In this document: piece after piece, positions 12,490-22,653 of the stretch
How the letters are laid out: each line of letters begins with the position of its first letter
Numbering within the stretch: position 1 is the stretch's first letter
From: Diogma glabrata
Taxonomy: Eukaryota; Arthropoda; Insecta; Diptera; Cylindrotomidae
Reading direction: 5' to 3'
NCBI GenBank assembly: GCA_963693315.1
Contig: OY856188.1
Coordinates: forward strand, 1,116,001 to 1,180,000
DNA: 64,000 nucleotides
The notes under the pieces: model-generated
Databases searched by the model: none
What the model was told of the DNA's origin: nothing
What the model saw: only the letters and a program-made list of their open reading frames with translations
Program-made: the position numbers and the translations under genes

Positions 12490-13200
12490 AAAAAAAAATT
12501 TTAACTGGAAGTGACAACCCTAAATGCTTATGGACCAAGTTTCATTTAATTCGATTATCAGGTACAGGTGCTACTGAGATTTCAAAAAACAGGTGCTCGG
12601 AGACCCCCAACCACTTTGTTCACTATCGCTCAAAAACTAATCAGTTCCTTGCCATACATATTTGCATCTTTTTCCAAAGTGTCATCAAAATTCATTCACG
12701 AACGAATGTGGTATGCTCCAACAAACATAAAAAACATGGTGGAAAAAACCATCTGCTGTATGGTGAACCCCCAACTCTTTATCCCATGTACTCCAAAAGC
12801 TGATAAAATCTTTCTCATGTTGCTTGAAAGCTTTTTCCAGCGTTTCATGAAAATCGAACGGTAATTGTAGGCGCTACAGTAGGGATAATCACTTGAAAAA
12901 AAAAACTTTTTAACCGGAAGTGACAAACCGGGAATTGGTATGCAGAAATATTGGAAACAGTACTAAAACCTTATATACCAAGTTTCCATAAGATCATAAT
13001 CCGGGATTAGAAGTTATTTTAGATTTAAACTTAAAGGTATTCAGGAGACCCCCCCGCCATTTTGTCCAAATTTGAAATGAATCCAGATCTTCCATTTTCA
13101 AGTGAACCTGGATCATTTGCCAAAGTTTCATCAAGATCCTATGCAGGAATGTCACGCACCCAGACCCACCCACCCACACACAGACGTACACCAAAATTGT
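12490..13200 (+). repeat. two diverged head-to-tail copies of an unclassified repeat
   Basis: Two units share the same order of landmarks. First comes an A-run with TTTTAACTGGAAGTGACAA (12495) or TTTTTAACCGGAAGTGACAA (12906). Next is a CCAAGTTTC segment (about 12537 and 12977), then GGAGACCCCC (about 12598 and 13045) followed by a TTTGTTCAC/TTTGTCCAA segment. The second ends in CAGACCCACCCACCCACACA. Overlapping ORFs on both strands here (98 and 76 codons) are products of the repeat. I infer a transposon-derived noncoding sequence; the family is not identified. Confidence 0.45.
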
Positions 13201-15364
13201 TTTTGGCTATTTAGATAGAAATTTGGGGTTTGTAAGATTTTTTTTTCTCCATAAATTGTATTACTTCACACAATGTAAAATTGTGGTGAAGTAATAACTT
13301 GCTTTACATAGCCCATATAGCAAAGCTTGTATTAAAAATTGCAGTAACTTTTTCAACTGTGTAAACATTAAACTTTGACCAAATCAGTTTATAACTTCTA
13401 AGGAAAATTTAAAACCGCCAATTTTTTAATTTAAATTTTTAAGGAAACTACCAATTTCTCTCTTTATCAATAAAGTTCATTCATTATATAAATTCTATCT
13501 GTTCTCGGTACACATAATTTTTTTATTATTGTTATTAAAACTTTTATCGTTTTATCATTTTTTAAACATAGTTTCATATTCTCTTTCTTCATTTCTTTTT
13601 CTTTAAGTTTTAAATTGAACAGATTTATATTTAACACCCTCATAGCCTAGTTTTCAGTTCATTTTAACATTTCTTAAAAAAATAATAGAACTGACGATGT
13701 CATTTCGTTGATTAATAATAATAGTGTGAATTGTGAAACAATTCTTGAGAAATGTAACAAAAGTAAAATTTAAATAATGGTTATTAGTTGTACTTTAGTC
13801 AATTAAGGCGAATTTAAGGTTATTTAGCATTTCGCACTTAGCAACTGTCGCACATAATTATACATATGTATATAATATATATATAATTAAACTATCCATT
13901 AAACACCAAACTCAATCAAATTTCAATTACAACTTTATGTAAATATTTAATATAGTACAGTTTCATGTTAAACTTCAATAATATTTTGCACTTCCATTAA
14001 CACAATAAAAATCATGATATAATCTTCAAAAAAAAAAATATTACGAATAATTTTAGTGCGTGATCTCGTATTTTATCACCTAAGCCCTTAGCCCATTACT
14101 ATTAACAACGAACAAAAACTGTTTCAACAATATAATTTAATCCTTGTTTGAAATGATCAAAAAACGGAAATATAGAAAACGCATTAAAATTTTTAAAGTT
14201 AAATAAATATCTTAATAACAAGAATTCAACACGAACACTCATTCGTACTTGTTAGAAAAAGGGTGCTCGTTATTAACAAAAATTCAACTCGAAAAGTTTA
14301 TAAAATAGTAAATTGAACTGGCTTTTATATTCTAAAATCTAAACAGTCTATCCAATGATATTTAATTTTTGAAAGTTTAATAAAAACATAAAGCTTTTAA
14401 GAACAATTACGTCAACTCAATTTTTTTATTTGATCATAATGGAATCAGATTGTTTTTAAACGAAGGACACAATTTAATAATTTTTTAAGTAAAGAAGTGA
14501 TTAAACAAAAGTTGGGTTACAGTCTTAAAAATCTTTTTATATATGTATGAGTAAGGAACTACATCGCATTATTAGTAGACCTTTCAACGATGAAATTGTT
14601 CTATAATATTTATGCGAAAGATTAGGTCTGAAATTTAAATTTTTTGTCAAAGTATTATGGCAAACACGTTGCCTGTCAATTTTTGTACTTCCAAGCGGGA
14701 TACATTAATTTTTTACAAGTTAGTACAATCCTGACTAACCTGAACCTGATAAAAAGAAAAACAGATAAATAAATACTGTTGTAAAACCGTACTGCGACCT
14801 AAAAGACCTATTACATCCCATTTGCTTGGTCCTGGTCGTTTTGTCCTTAGAAAATCTCCTCCAAAGCCATATTCCTCTTTCATATTCTGCTGCTGATAAA
14901 GTAATCCCAACGATAGCTCTTACTTTTTCGGTCGATAGAATTTACTTTGGGTTAACACTTCTAATACAATAGCTTATTCGTATTCCGCAGAAACTGAATT
15001 GATTATATATTATTCTGCCTAAAATATACTGAAAAAGTTTCCATTGAGTATTTGGTCCTTGGCCCCATTACTCCTACCACTTTATTCACCTTGCTCTTTC
15101 ACCATATTCATAGCATGGATTGCAGTTTGCACGATTAGAAAAAATATAAATTGAATTGGTCAAAGTTCTAACAGGATGGCAGGATTGAGAACCAAACAAA
15201 CACTTTAACACCAAATACAGGCTAAAATTCACGAAACAAAAAGATGCGCAGATTTTAGCTTATGGAATTTTTGAACAAAGATCGAAACAAATTTGAACTT
15301 TAACTGATCTCGTTGTTTTTATAAGTATCGTCACCGCAACGGTGCTCAAATCAAATTGAAAATC
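13201..15364. other. intergenic, no gene seen
   Basis: No supported gene. One short hairpin (ATTACTTCACACAATG ... TTGTGGTGAAGTAAT, about 13257-13300) was seen. Minus-strand frames at 14713-14910 and 15346-15534 carry no recognisable domain. Confidence 0.4.
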
Positions 15365-15480
15365 AATATTCGCCGGTGTACGGTGTTGTGGGACCTAGGT
15401 ATAAAAAGATATTTATGTATTTGGTTGTGACACAAATTGTAATCCCTATTACAGTTTTTTTTCTTAAAAAAAATCAGTGG
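15365..15480 (+). mobile_element. LINE 3' end fragment
   Basis: GTTGTGGGACCTAGGTATAAAAAGATATTTATGTATTTGG matches in order the 3' tail of the copy at 36028-36272 (GTTGTGGGACCTACGTCTTAAAAGG). It is followed by GTTGTGACACAAATT and an A-rich end. In frame it reads VLWDLG-like residues, as in sister copies (VVVGPT / LLWDLR). A short, severely 5'-truncated non-LTR insertion. Confidence 0.55.
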
Positions 15481-15752
15481 AGATCTTTTTATTTCTTTTA
15501 TGCTTGACACTTTTTTTTTTTCAATAGTTAACAATAATAGAACGTCGCTGTCTGAAATTCAAATCGTAAACAGATTACTAATTATACGACGACTTTAAAG
15601 TTTAAACGTTAACCTAATATATTGTTTGTTTGTTGGATATATTATTTGATTTAATGGTATTGTAGTTTTCATATATTTATATTTTTTTTGATTTCATTTT
15701 TGTTGTTCAATGTATACACGATTCCGAGTGTACACTGAAGCTGATCTATCCG

Positions 15753-16033
15753 ATAAAATTGTTTCACGTCTACGCTTCTCATTGGTGGTATGCAACCACA
15801 AATAAAATTTAAAGCTTTAGATCAAAAATTTTGTGTTTTTTTTATTTAATTGAATATTTCGGTCCTTTTTGGGACCTTCCTCAGTAAAGGTTTTTAAAAC
15901 TTATTATCAACTCTATTTTGAGTAATACTCATAAATATTTAAATAAAAAAAATAAAATTTTTGATCTAAAGCTTGGCTTTTTATTTGTGGTTGCATACCA
16001 CCAATAAGAAGCGCAGACGGTGAAACAATTATA
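15753..16033. mobile_element. 281-bp inverted-repeat element
   Basis: The left arm (ATTGTTTCACGTCTACGCTT, then TTGGTGGTATGCAACCACAA) is mirrored by the right arm (TTGTGGTTGCATACCACCAA, then AAGCGCAGACGGTGAAACAAT). Arms are about 90 bp. The loop holds a small palindrome, GGTCCTTTTTGGGACC. No ORF. The element class is unknown; no clear target duplication. Confidence 0.65.
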
Positions 16034-16771
16034 TTTTTATATTATAAAATCATTTCATTTAAATTTTAAGACCTAATAATTAATTGAACGGAAAAAACTA
16101 AATTCTATTTTATCCAACTAACTTATGGTTCGCAAAATTCAATCTTTCAGCTTACCAAATTTAATAGTTCTACATAGTAAACAAAACCAATAAATTTGAG
16201 ATGCAAAATAAAATGACCTAAATAAATATTCCAAAAAACCAATAGGTTAATGGGTAAGGGTAAGTCAAAAAATAATGAGTTGTGTGATTTAGGTGGAATA
16301 GTTGTATTGGAATTTGAAAACCATAAAAACACTATCGTAAGTCGTAAATTTTATACACATATATTACTTTTAATTTCAATATAAAACAAGAACTTGCGAA
16401 TACTTTAATTACCAACAATAAAATAGATAATATAATGTTACTTTTAAGAAAATTAATTTTACTGAAATTGATTGGGTAACGTTAATGTTGAAGGATTTTA
16501 ATTTAGCGAAAAGATTTACTTTTTAAATTTTAGTGCCCGGTAAATTTTTTTCTCAAACCCCTCAAAAAGCATCCAAGCGCAAATTCACAATTTAATTTTA
16601 TTATTTATTCATATGGATCGGGTTAATAATTTGTTTTATTAAAAATGTGTTAAAGCGATAGCAATATATATCTCAAAATAACATACAAAATTCTTTTAAG
16701 ACCTCGGTCCCACATCAACCTTATTGAACACTTTTGATTATTCTTCTTTGATATTTTCCAAATATACATAT
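16034..16771. other. intergenic, no gene seen
   Basis: AT-rich sequence between the inverted-repeat element and the LTR retrotransposon. The 61-codon minus frame shows no domain. Confidence 0.4.
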
Positions 16772-17519
16772 TGTTACGAGTGCAGAAAAATCTAGACGAT
16801 TACAGAAAGATCTAAACGATTACGGTCACTTCCAGGAAAATAAAATCAACAAACAAGTTAATGAAATGAATATTGTTGTTGTTGTCTCTTCTTAGAAATA
16901 GGGTCAACATAAACGATTTTATGAATCAAATCAACATAACGTAAAATAATCGAATATTCTAATATTTTCTCAGGGTTTCTGGAAAGTGATGTCGAATTAT
17001 CTAGAAGTATTGCAGAAGGTATATAAGAAAAATACCTTTTGTAGTTTTTAATTAGTTTTATTTTAGACCTGCGACAGTAAAGTGAAATTAAATGTAAAAT
17101 TAGTGTTATTTTAAACCTGCGATAGTGAAGTTGGAATTAGTTTATTTTAAACCTGCGATTGTGAAGTTAAAATTATAAAAGTGATCTTTAAATTAGTTTT
17201 CGTGTAAAGTTATTTTGTAAATAAAGTTTAAAGTGTTATTAAGTAGAAATAATTTGTGTATTATTTTGAACGTTGAATTACTGGAAATTTCTACAATAAA
17301 CCGTTGGAGTTTCTGAAGCTGTTAAAAGAATATTCTAGTTAAGAATATTGTTTGCTGTATTGTTTTCCTGTTGTTGTGAAACAATTAAGGTATTGAATAC
17401 TTAATAAAACCTGGTGTTTGTGCTTACTAATCAGTGATCGAACTCAGGAAGAGATAAGGGATTGCGTTTATCGAATTGTGAGTAAGGCCAATTCGAAGGA
17501 AGGTTAGAAAAACGTAACA
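16772..17519 (+). repeat. 5' LTR
   Basis: Long terminal repeat TGTTACGAG...CGTAACA, 748 bp. It contains a TATATAAG box (17020-17027) and a polyadenylation hexamer AATAAA (17220-17225). Three imperfect internal repeats share the core ACCTGCGA(C/T)(A/T)GT(A/G)AAGT (about 17069, 17117 and 17152). By analogy with LTRs in general, the TATA box marks U3/R and the hexamer marks the end of R. Confidence 0.9.
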
Positions 17520-17520
17520 T

Positions 17521-17538
17521 TGGTGACATCGGCGGATT
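17521..17538 (+). promoter_or_regulatory. candidate primer-binding site
   Basis: TGGTGACATCGGCGGATT begins one base after the 5' LTR. Insect LTR elements usually carry a TGG-starting sequence complementary to a tRNA 3' end here. The tRNA was not identified. Confidence 0.55.
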
Positions 17539-17553
17539 AGTTAGCTGTTAATA

Positions 17554-19938
17554 ATGGTTTTATTAAGTGATTTGAAGGTTCTTGAGTTAAAGAAAGAACT
17601 AGAACAACGTGGATTGTCAACAAGCGGAAACAAAACTGAATTAATGCTACGGCTTCGACAAGGTATGGAAGCCAATGGAATGGACGTGGAAAGTTACCAG
17701 TTTGGAATTGTTACAACAAATACTGATTCAGTTGATGAGGACAAAAGTTTTGTTGCGGAAACAACATCTTCATTGCCACCTGCAAATTGTGATTTTACGC
17801 AGTTAATGGCTATGATGCAACAGATGAGTTTGAACATCAGCCAACAAATAAATTTGAATATGAATCAGAAACTGGATGCCGTAAATACCAGCATGAATCA
17901 GATGAATGCTAATATGGCTGTCAATAAAGAGGAAATGAATCAAAGTTTGTCTGCAACCAAGGAAGAAATCAGTAGCAACATCAATCAACAGCTGGAAATA
18001 GTCAACAATAACATGGCTACAACCAAGGAAGAGATCAGTTTGAACGTCAAGCAAATAATGGACGAGAAACTTCTCGAAATATCTACTACGTTACGGGAGG
18101 AAGTAGGCAGAGTTCATCAAGAGGTGAAAGAGCTAGAGCAGAAAGTACTTGATGAAAACAAAAAGGTACTTGCAAAAGTAGATGATTTCGAGAAACGGTT
18201 GCAAGATGTTGAAACGAATAAAGTCACTTCACGTGTGGTACAACAAATAGCAAATATTAAACTAAAGCCACCATCGTATGACGGTACCACATCTTTCGGC
18301 ATCTTCAAGTTCCAGTTCGAGACCGCAGCAGATCAAAATATTTGGAACGCCGAAAATCGTCTTGCTGCATTGATAGTTGCGCTTAAAGGGGAAGCAGCTG
18401 AAGCATTACAGGCAGTACCAGAAAACGATCGCAAAAGTTATGCAGAGGTGATGAATGCGTTGGAGCGTAAATATGGCAGCGACCATAAAAAGGAATTATA
18501 CAGAATTGAGTTAAAAGGTCGCTTGCAACGGAATGGGGAAAGCCTTCAGGACTATTCTTCGGCAGTAGAACGGCTTGTACATTTGGCACACTCCAATACT
18601 CCACCGTATTTTATGGAGAAAATGAAGATCGAGGCTTTTACAGATGGTATCCGAGATCCAGAAACCAGGATCAAAGTAATGACTACACCTAAGGCGACTT
18701 TCCATGAAACTGTCGCATACGCAATGCAATATGAGATGGTACAGAGGTTGTGTATGCCATCTGGTGGATGCAGAAAAAGGAATGTAGAGGGGAACATCAA
18801 AGGGGAAGTTTTGGCACACAGAGATAGAAGCGACATCAGATGCTGGGTATGTGATGAAGAGGGTCACATGGCACGGGAATGCAAGAAAAACAGGGAAGCA
18901 GACAGATTGTCGTCTTCTGTGAAGAACAGAGGAGCCGAAGAAATGGAGCACGTAGGGTTCAGGAACAGCAGTAGAAAACTCCTGTGCTGGATATGTAGGA
19001 AATCGGGCCATATCTCACAGGACTGCTGGAACAGGAAGCGTGATAGATCTTCGTCTCCTATTCAACGGAAGCCTGTTGGCGGTGCAACTATAAAGCCAAA
19101 AAGTGAGGAGAATGCAGCCTACATTCCAATTTCAAGAATTGCGGTAAATGGTGAAAGCTTGGGTATCAACGGACAACTTGAAGGTAAAGGTTGCTTCATG
19201 ACACTGGATACAGGTTCAGCTCGAACATTCGTTCGCAAAGGTTTAATTGACGGTGTTTTGGAACCATCAGATGGATTGAAACTCCAAACAGTAACTGGAG
19301 AATGCGCTGAAATAGAAGGTAAAAGAATCGCTGAAATAAAATTGGGAAATAACTGCTATCAACAAGAGGTGCTAGTGGCAGACATTATGGATGAAGTCAT
19401 TTTGGGGATGGACTTCATGAAGGCGAAGGGATTAGTCTTCGATTTTGGATGTGGAATCCTAAAGGTAAATAATGTTGAGATGCCACTACTTGTGAATGAG
19501 GCAGAGTCAACAGATATTGGCAGCGATGAGGAACTACGCAGTGCAGAGGAAAATCCAGCACCATCCAAACAGATGAGGGAAAGAAACATCAACCGACGCA
19601 GACGTTTGAACAAACGCCGAAAGTTAAAAAGGAAACAAGTTCCGGTCCATTGCGAAGAGAGCAATGTAAATGAAGGGGTTCAAATAGCTTCAAACGGTGA
19701 CGAATCGCAGCTGAAAATGAGAATGCTTCAGGGACATGGCAGTGTGAAACACTCAAAGGGAAGAGATAAGGAGCACTTTAGAAATAACGAGAATCCCTAC
19801 TCATCACGGTGGGCTGACATAAAACAAAGTAATGGCCCAGTACTTAGAAAGGAACCGGAAGTAATTCTAAACAGCCTGGGAAATAGGAAAAGAAAAAAAA
19901 AAATGTTTTTGGATTCAATAATTGGAGGAGAGAGCTAG
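17554..19938 (+). CDS. Gag-protease polyprotein with N-terminal SAP domain (794 aa)
   Basis: A single intact frame starts at ATG 17554, 34 nt downstream of the 5' LTR, and ends 37 nt before the 3' LTR. Residues about 3-37 form a SAP-type helix pair (LSDLKVLELKKELEQRGL...GNKTELMLRL); SAP domains bind DNA/chromatin or RNA. Residues about 85-220 are a long coiled coil with internal repeats (NMNQKLD, ATKEEIS, TTKEEIS). Residues about 230-400 match Ty3/gypsy Gag capsid (LKPPSYDGT, FKFQFE, ALKGEAAEAL). Two CCHC knuckles follow: CWVCDEEGHMAREC (430-443) and CWICRKSGHISQDC (478-491). A retropepsin domain has DTGSARTF (Asp near 552) and the downstream ILGMDF near 615. The tail is very basic (NRRRRLNKRRKLKRKQ). 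The protein could form particles and process itself, but no RT or integrase is encoded. Domain calls are confident; a nuclear or chromatin-tethering role for SAP is inference. Confidence 0.9.
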   Translation: MVLLSDLKVLELKKELEQRGLSTSGNKTELMLRLRQGMEANGMDVESYQFGIVTTNTDSVDEDKSFVAETTSSLPPANCDFTQLMAMMQQMSLNISQQINLNMNQKLDAVNTSMNQMNANMAVNKEEMNQSLSATKEEISSNINQQLEIVNNNMATTKEEISLNVKQIMDEKLLEISTTLREEVGRVHQEVKELEQKVLDENKKVLAKVDDFEKRLQDVETNKVTSRVVQQIANIKLKPPSYDGTTSFGIFKFQFETAADQNIWNAENRLAALIVALKGEAAEALQAVPENDRKSYAEVMNALERKYGSDHKKELYRIELKGRLQRNGESLQDYSSAVERLVHLAHSNTPPYFMEKMKIEAFTDGIRDPETRIKVMTTPKATFHETVAYAMQYEMVQRLCMPSGGCRKRNVEGNIKGEVLAHRDRSDIRCWVCDEEGHMARECKKNREADRLSSSVKNRGAEEMEHVGFRNSSRKLLCWICRKSGHISQDCWNRKRDRSSSPIQRKPVGGATIKPKSEENAAYIPISRIAVNGESLGINGQLEGKGCFMTLDTGSARTFVRKGLIDGVLEPSDGLKLQTVTGECAEIEGKRIAEIKLGNNCYQQEVLVADIMDEVILGMDFMKAKGLVFDFGCGILKVNNVEMPLLVNEAESTDIGSDEELRSAEENPAPSKQMRERNINRRRRLNKRRKLKRKQVPVHCEESNVNEGVQIASNGDESQLKMRMLQGHGSVKHSKGRDKEHFRNNENPYSSRWADIKQSNGPVLRKEPEVILNSLGNRKRKKKMFLDSIIGGES

Positions 19939-19962
19939 ATCCTGTTCGGGACGAACAGGCTT

Positions 19963-19975
19963 AAGTGGAGGGTAA
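19963..19975 (+). promoter_or_regulatory. polypurine tract before 3' LTR
   Basis: AAGTGGAGGGTAA directly abuts the 3' LTR, the expected position of the plus-strand primer. A short hairpin (CCTGTTCGGGACGAACAGG, 19941-19959) sits just upstream. Confidence 0.6.
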
Positions 19976-20720
19976 TGTTACGAGTGCAGAAAAATCTAGA
20001 CGATTACAGAAAGATCTAAACGATTACGGTCACTTCCAGGAAAATAAAACCAACAAACAAGTTAATGAAATGAATATTGTTGTTGTCTCTTCTTAGAAAT
20101 AGGGTCAACATAAACGATTTTATGAATCAAATCAACATAACGTAAAATAATCGAATATTCTAATATTTTCTCAAGGTTTCTGGAAAGTGATGTCGAATTA
20201 TCTAGAAGTATTGCAGAAGGTATATAAGAAAAATACCTTTTGTAGTTTTTAATTAGTTTTATTTTAGACCTGCGACAGTAAAGTGAAATTAAATGTAAAA
20301 TTAGTGTTATTTTAAACCTGCGATAGTGAAGTTGGAATTAGTTTATTTTAAACCTGCGATTGTGAAGTTAAAATTATAAAAGTGATCTTTAAATTAGTTT
20401 TCGTGTAAAGTTATTTTGTAAATAAAGTTTAAAGTGTTATTAAGTAGAAATAATTTGTGTATTATTTTGAACGTTGAATTACTGGAAATTTCTACAATAA
20501 ACCGTTGGAGTTTCTGAAGCTGTTAAAAGAATATTCTAGTTAAGAATATTGTTTGCTGTATTGTTTTCCTGTTGTTGTGAAACAATTAAGGTATTGAATA
20601 CTTAATAAAACCTGGTGTTTGTGCTTACTAATCAGTGATCGAACTCAGGAAGAGATAAGGGATTGCGTTTATCGAATTGTGAGTAAGGCCAATTCGAAGG
20701 AAGGTTAGAAAAACGTAACA
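19976..20720 (+). repeat. 3' LTR
   Basis: 745-bp copy of the 5' LTR, with the same TATATAAG box and AATAAA (20421-20426). It lacks one TTG unit near 20080 and carries substitutions at the ATAAAACCAAC and CTCAAGGTTTC positions. The sequence ATAT follows directly. Confidence 0.9.
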
Positions 20721-21608
20721 ATATATACCAATTCAGAAGTTCGTGATTGCTTGAAATAAGATTCATTCAGAAATTGTATCAGAAAAACCGTTTTAGTTTC
20801 AGAAAAGATTTTCATGATTGTAGGCTATGAAGTAGTTGCAGATTAGGCAGCGTTACATAAAAACCTGATTTATTTAAAAAATCAAAAAAATCGGATTTAT
20901 TTGATTTAAATCGCTTTTTTTTTATTTAAATCGGACTTTTTTGATAAATTGTATATTTCTTATGCTACGTTAACTACTTTATATAAATCATTAGCTTTGG
21001 TTATATTTTTTGAAATGCAAAGCTAGATAAAAGTAAAGGAACAGTTTTTATTTACTAGATTTTTATACTGAAATACAGATTGTTGTTCTAGCGACATCAA
21101 AAGCGTTACTTGCCAAACTAAGATACTTTGTCACTGCTTTAGAGTGATGTCAGAGATATCCAACTCTGCAGATTCGAAAAGTTTCTGGGACATGTAGATA
21201 ACTGGTAAACACTAAACGGCAAGTCATATGGAACAACTCCTTATAACTTGTGTCAGGAAAGTGTTAAGGATTTAATATACCATCAAGATCAAAATAGTAA
21301 CACTAGTTTTTAGTGGAAATGTTTTTTTTCGTAAGCGGGTTGTACTTATTTGCATTTAATACTCTATTTGATATGTAATTATTTATTATTTCTAAATTCA
21401 TTTCTAGAATCTGTTCATATGCATTTTATGTGGGTTTGTCAATATTTCTAGTTGTGGTTTAATCTGTGACTTTGTAGTTGAAGTTTTACGACGATAGGCT
21501 AACAACTTAATTATTCTCAGTCGCAAGCACGATGCAATTGTCTTAGCGTGACTTGAAACAGATGCCGTTGGTCAGGTGAAGATAGCTCAGATATAGGTTA
21601 AAAAAATG

Positions 21609-22653
21609 TGCACTGTTACCCTGTTACGGGGCCAGTTTGTAACTTTTATTTGAACTTTTGTTACACTATAAATTAACACGGGATAACTTGGCCCCAATAC
21701 GAATTTGACATTAGGAATCTCTATTATCTTACTATATTTATCTTAACATTCCGAAGGGGAAAATAATTAAACAAGAATTAATATATCTATAAAATAAATT
21801 ACCTCGAACTAAAAAACTGTTGATTGATGATCTGGTTTCTAATTTTTCAATTCCATTGACTAGCGTTTGATCAACTAACTATATTGGCCGAACTAATTCG
21901 TGAACATCAGTTGCTGCTGTAGTTGCTGCACATTGAATTACACCTTCGCTGTTCGAAATGCCCAATTGAACATTACTTTTGATCCTTTAACTTTTCATTC
22001 CATACCATATCTTGCTTTAAATCCGTGCGGTTTCAACAACCGGAAAATCCACCATACACTCGATTGTTTCTAACTGTGGTAATAGGCTTATTTTCATTTA
22101 CTGCCACTTTATAAAGCAAATTTTCTTTTATGATGGGTTAAGCATAAACTTAATGAAAACACCCATGAGACACTTCTTGTATCAATTAACAGAAAATTCT
22201 TTTTGAAATCAACATAAAATGGAATTAGTATTTATTTTTAATGATCAATTAACAAATTCAAACTAACAAATTAATTTAAATTACAGATTTTGTTCACAAA
22301 TTCATTTAAACATTTACTTTCAAGAACCAAAATCAGAAATGCATCTTTTTTTTGAAAAATCGAACAATGTCATTTTCTATTTGACATCTTCTAATCAATC
22401 GTGTAATATTCAAAATTCAACAAAGATTAATAACGACAACGACATCTGTTCGCTAGAATTGGAAATAAAATTGAGTACGTTCGTTTGCTTTTTATAGTAT
22501 ATTCAAAATTTAACTAGCAGTTAAGCTCTAGAAAATTTCAAAATTATTATTAATGTAAAAATGAACGGAAACTAATGAAATACATTTCTATTGAATTGAA
22601 AACAAAGAGGAATTTGGTTTTATTATTGTTTTGCGATTATTGCGATCGTTACA
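21609..22653 (-). repeat. LTR of the large non-autonomous element (left copy)
   Basis: 1,045 bp, TGCACTGTTACC...ATCGTTACA on the plus strand; 3' LTR if the element is minus-oriented. It has a 6-bp insertion relative to the other copy, within ACGACAACGACATCTG near 22434. On the minus strand a purine-rich GGAGGGGATGG lies about 60 bp before it, further than usual for a polypurine tract. Confidence 0.85.

Larger units (their letters stand above)
16772..20720 (+). mobile_element. LTR retrotransposon with Gag-protease ORF and no pol (3,949 bp)
   Basis: Two direct long terminal repeats (748 and 745 bp) begin TGTTACG and end CGTAACA. The sequence ATAT lies directly outside both ends (16768-16771, 20721-20724), a 4-bp target duplication typical of Ty3/gypsy-type integrases. 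A primer-site candidate follows the left LTR, and a purine-rich tract GTGGAGGGTAA precedes the right LTR. The interior is filled by one intact ORF encoding SAP, Gag, two CCHC knuckles and an aspartic protease. Reverse transcriptase, RNase H and integrase are absent. By eye the two LTRs differ only by one 3-bp TTG deletion and about two substitutions, suggesting recent insertion. Such an element would need polymerase and integrase from a related full-length element. Confidence 0.9.

Noticed and set aside
12568..12926. Overlapping ORFs on both strands (98 and 76 codons)
   Set aside because: They fall in a diverged tandem noncoding repeat and have no recognisable domain.
17803..19664. Several minus-strand ORFs of 63-166 codons
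   Set aside because: All overlap the Gag-protease frame and show no domain; they are shadows.
17554..19938. Host-domesticated Gag gene
   Set aside because: It sits between two near-identical LTRs with a target duplication, so it is an element gene and not a domesticated one.
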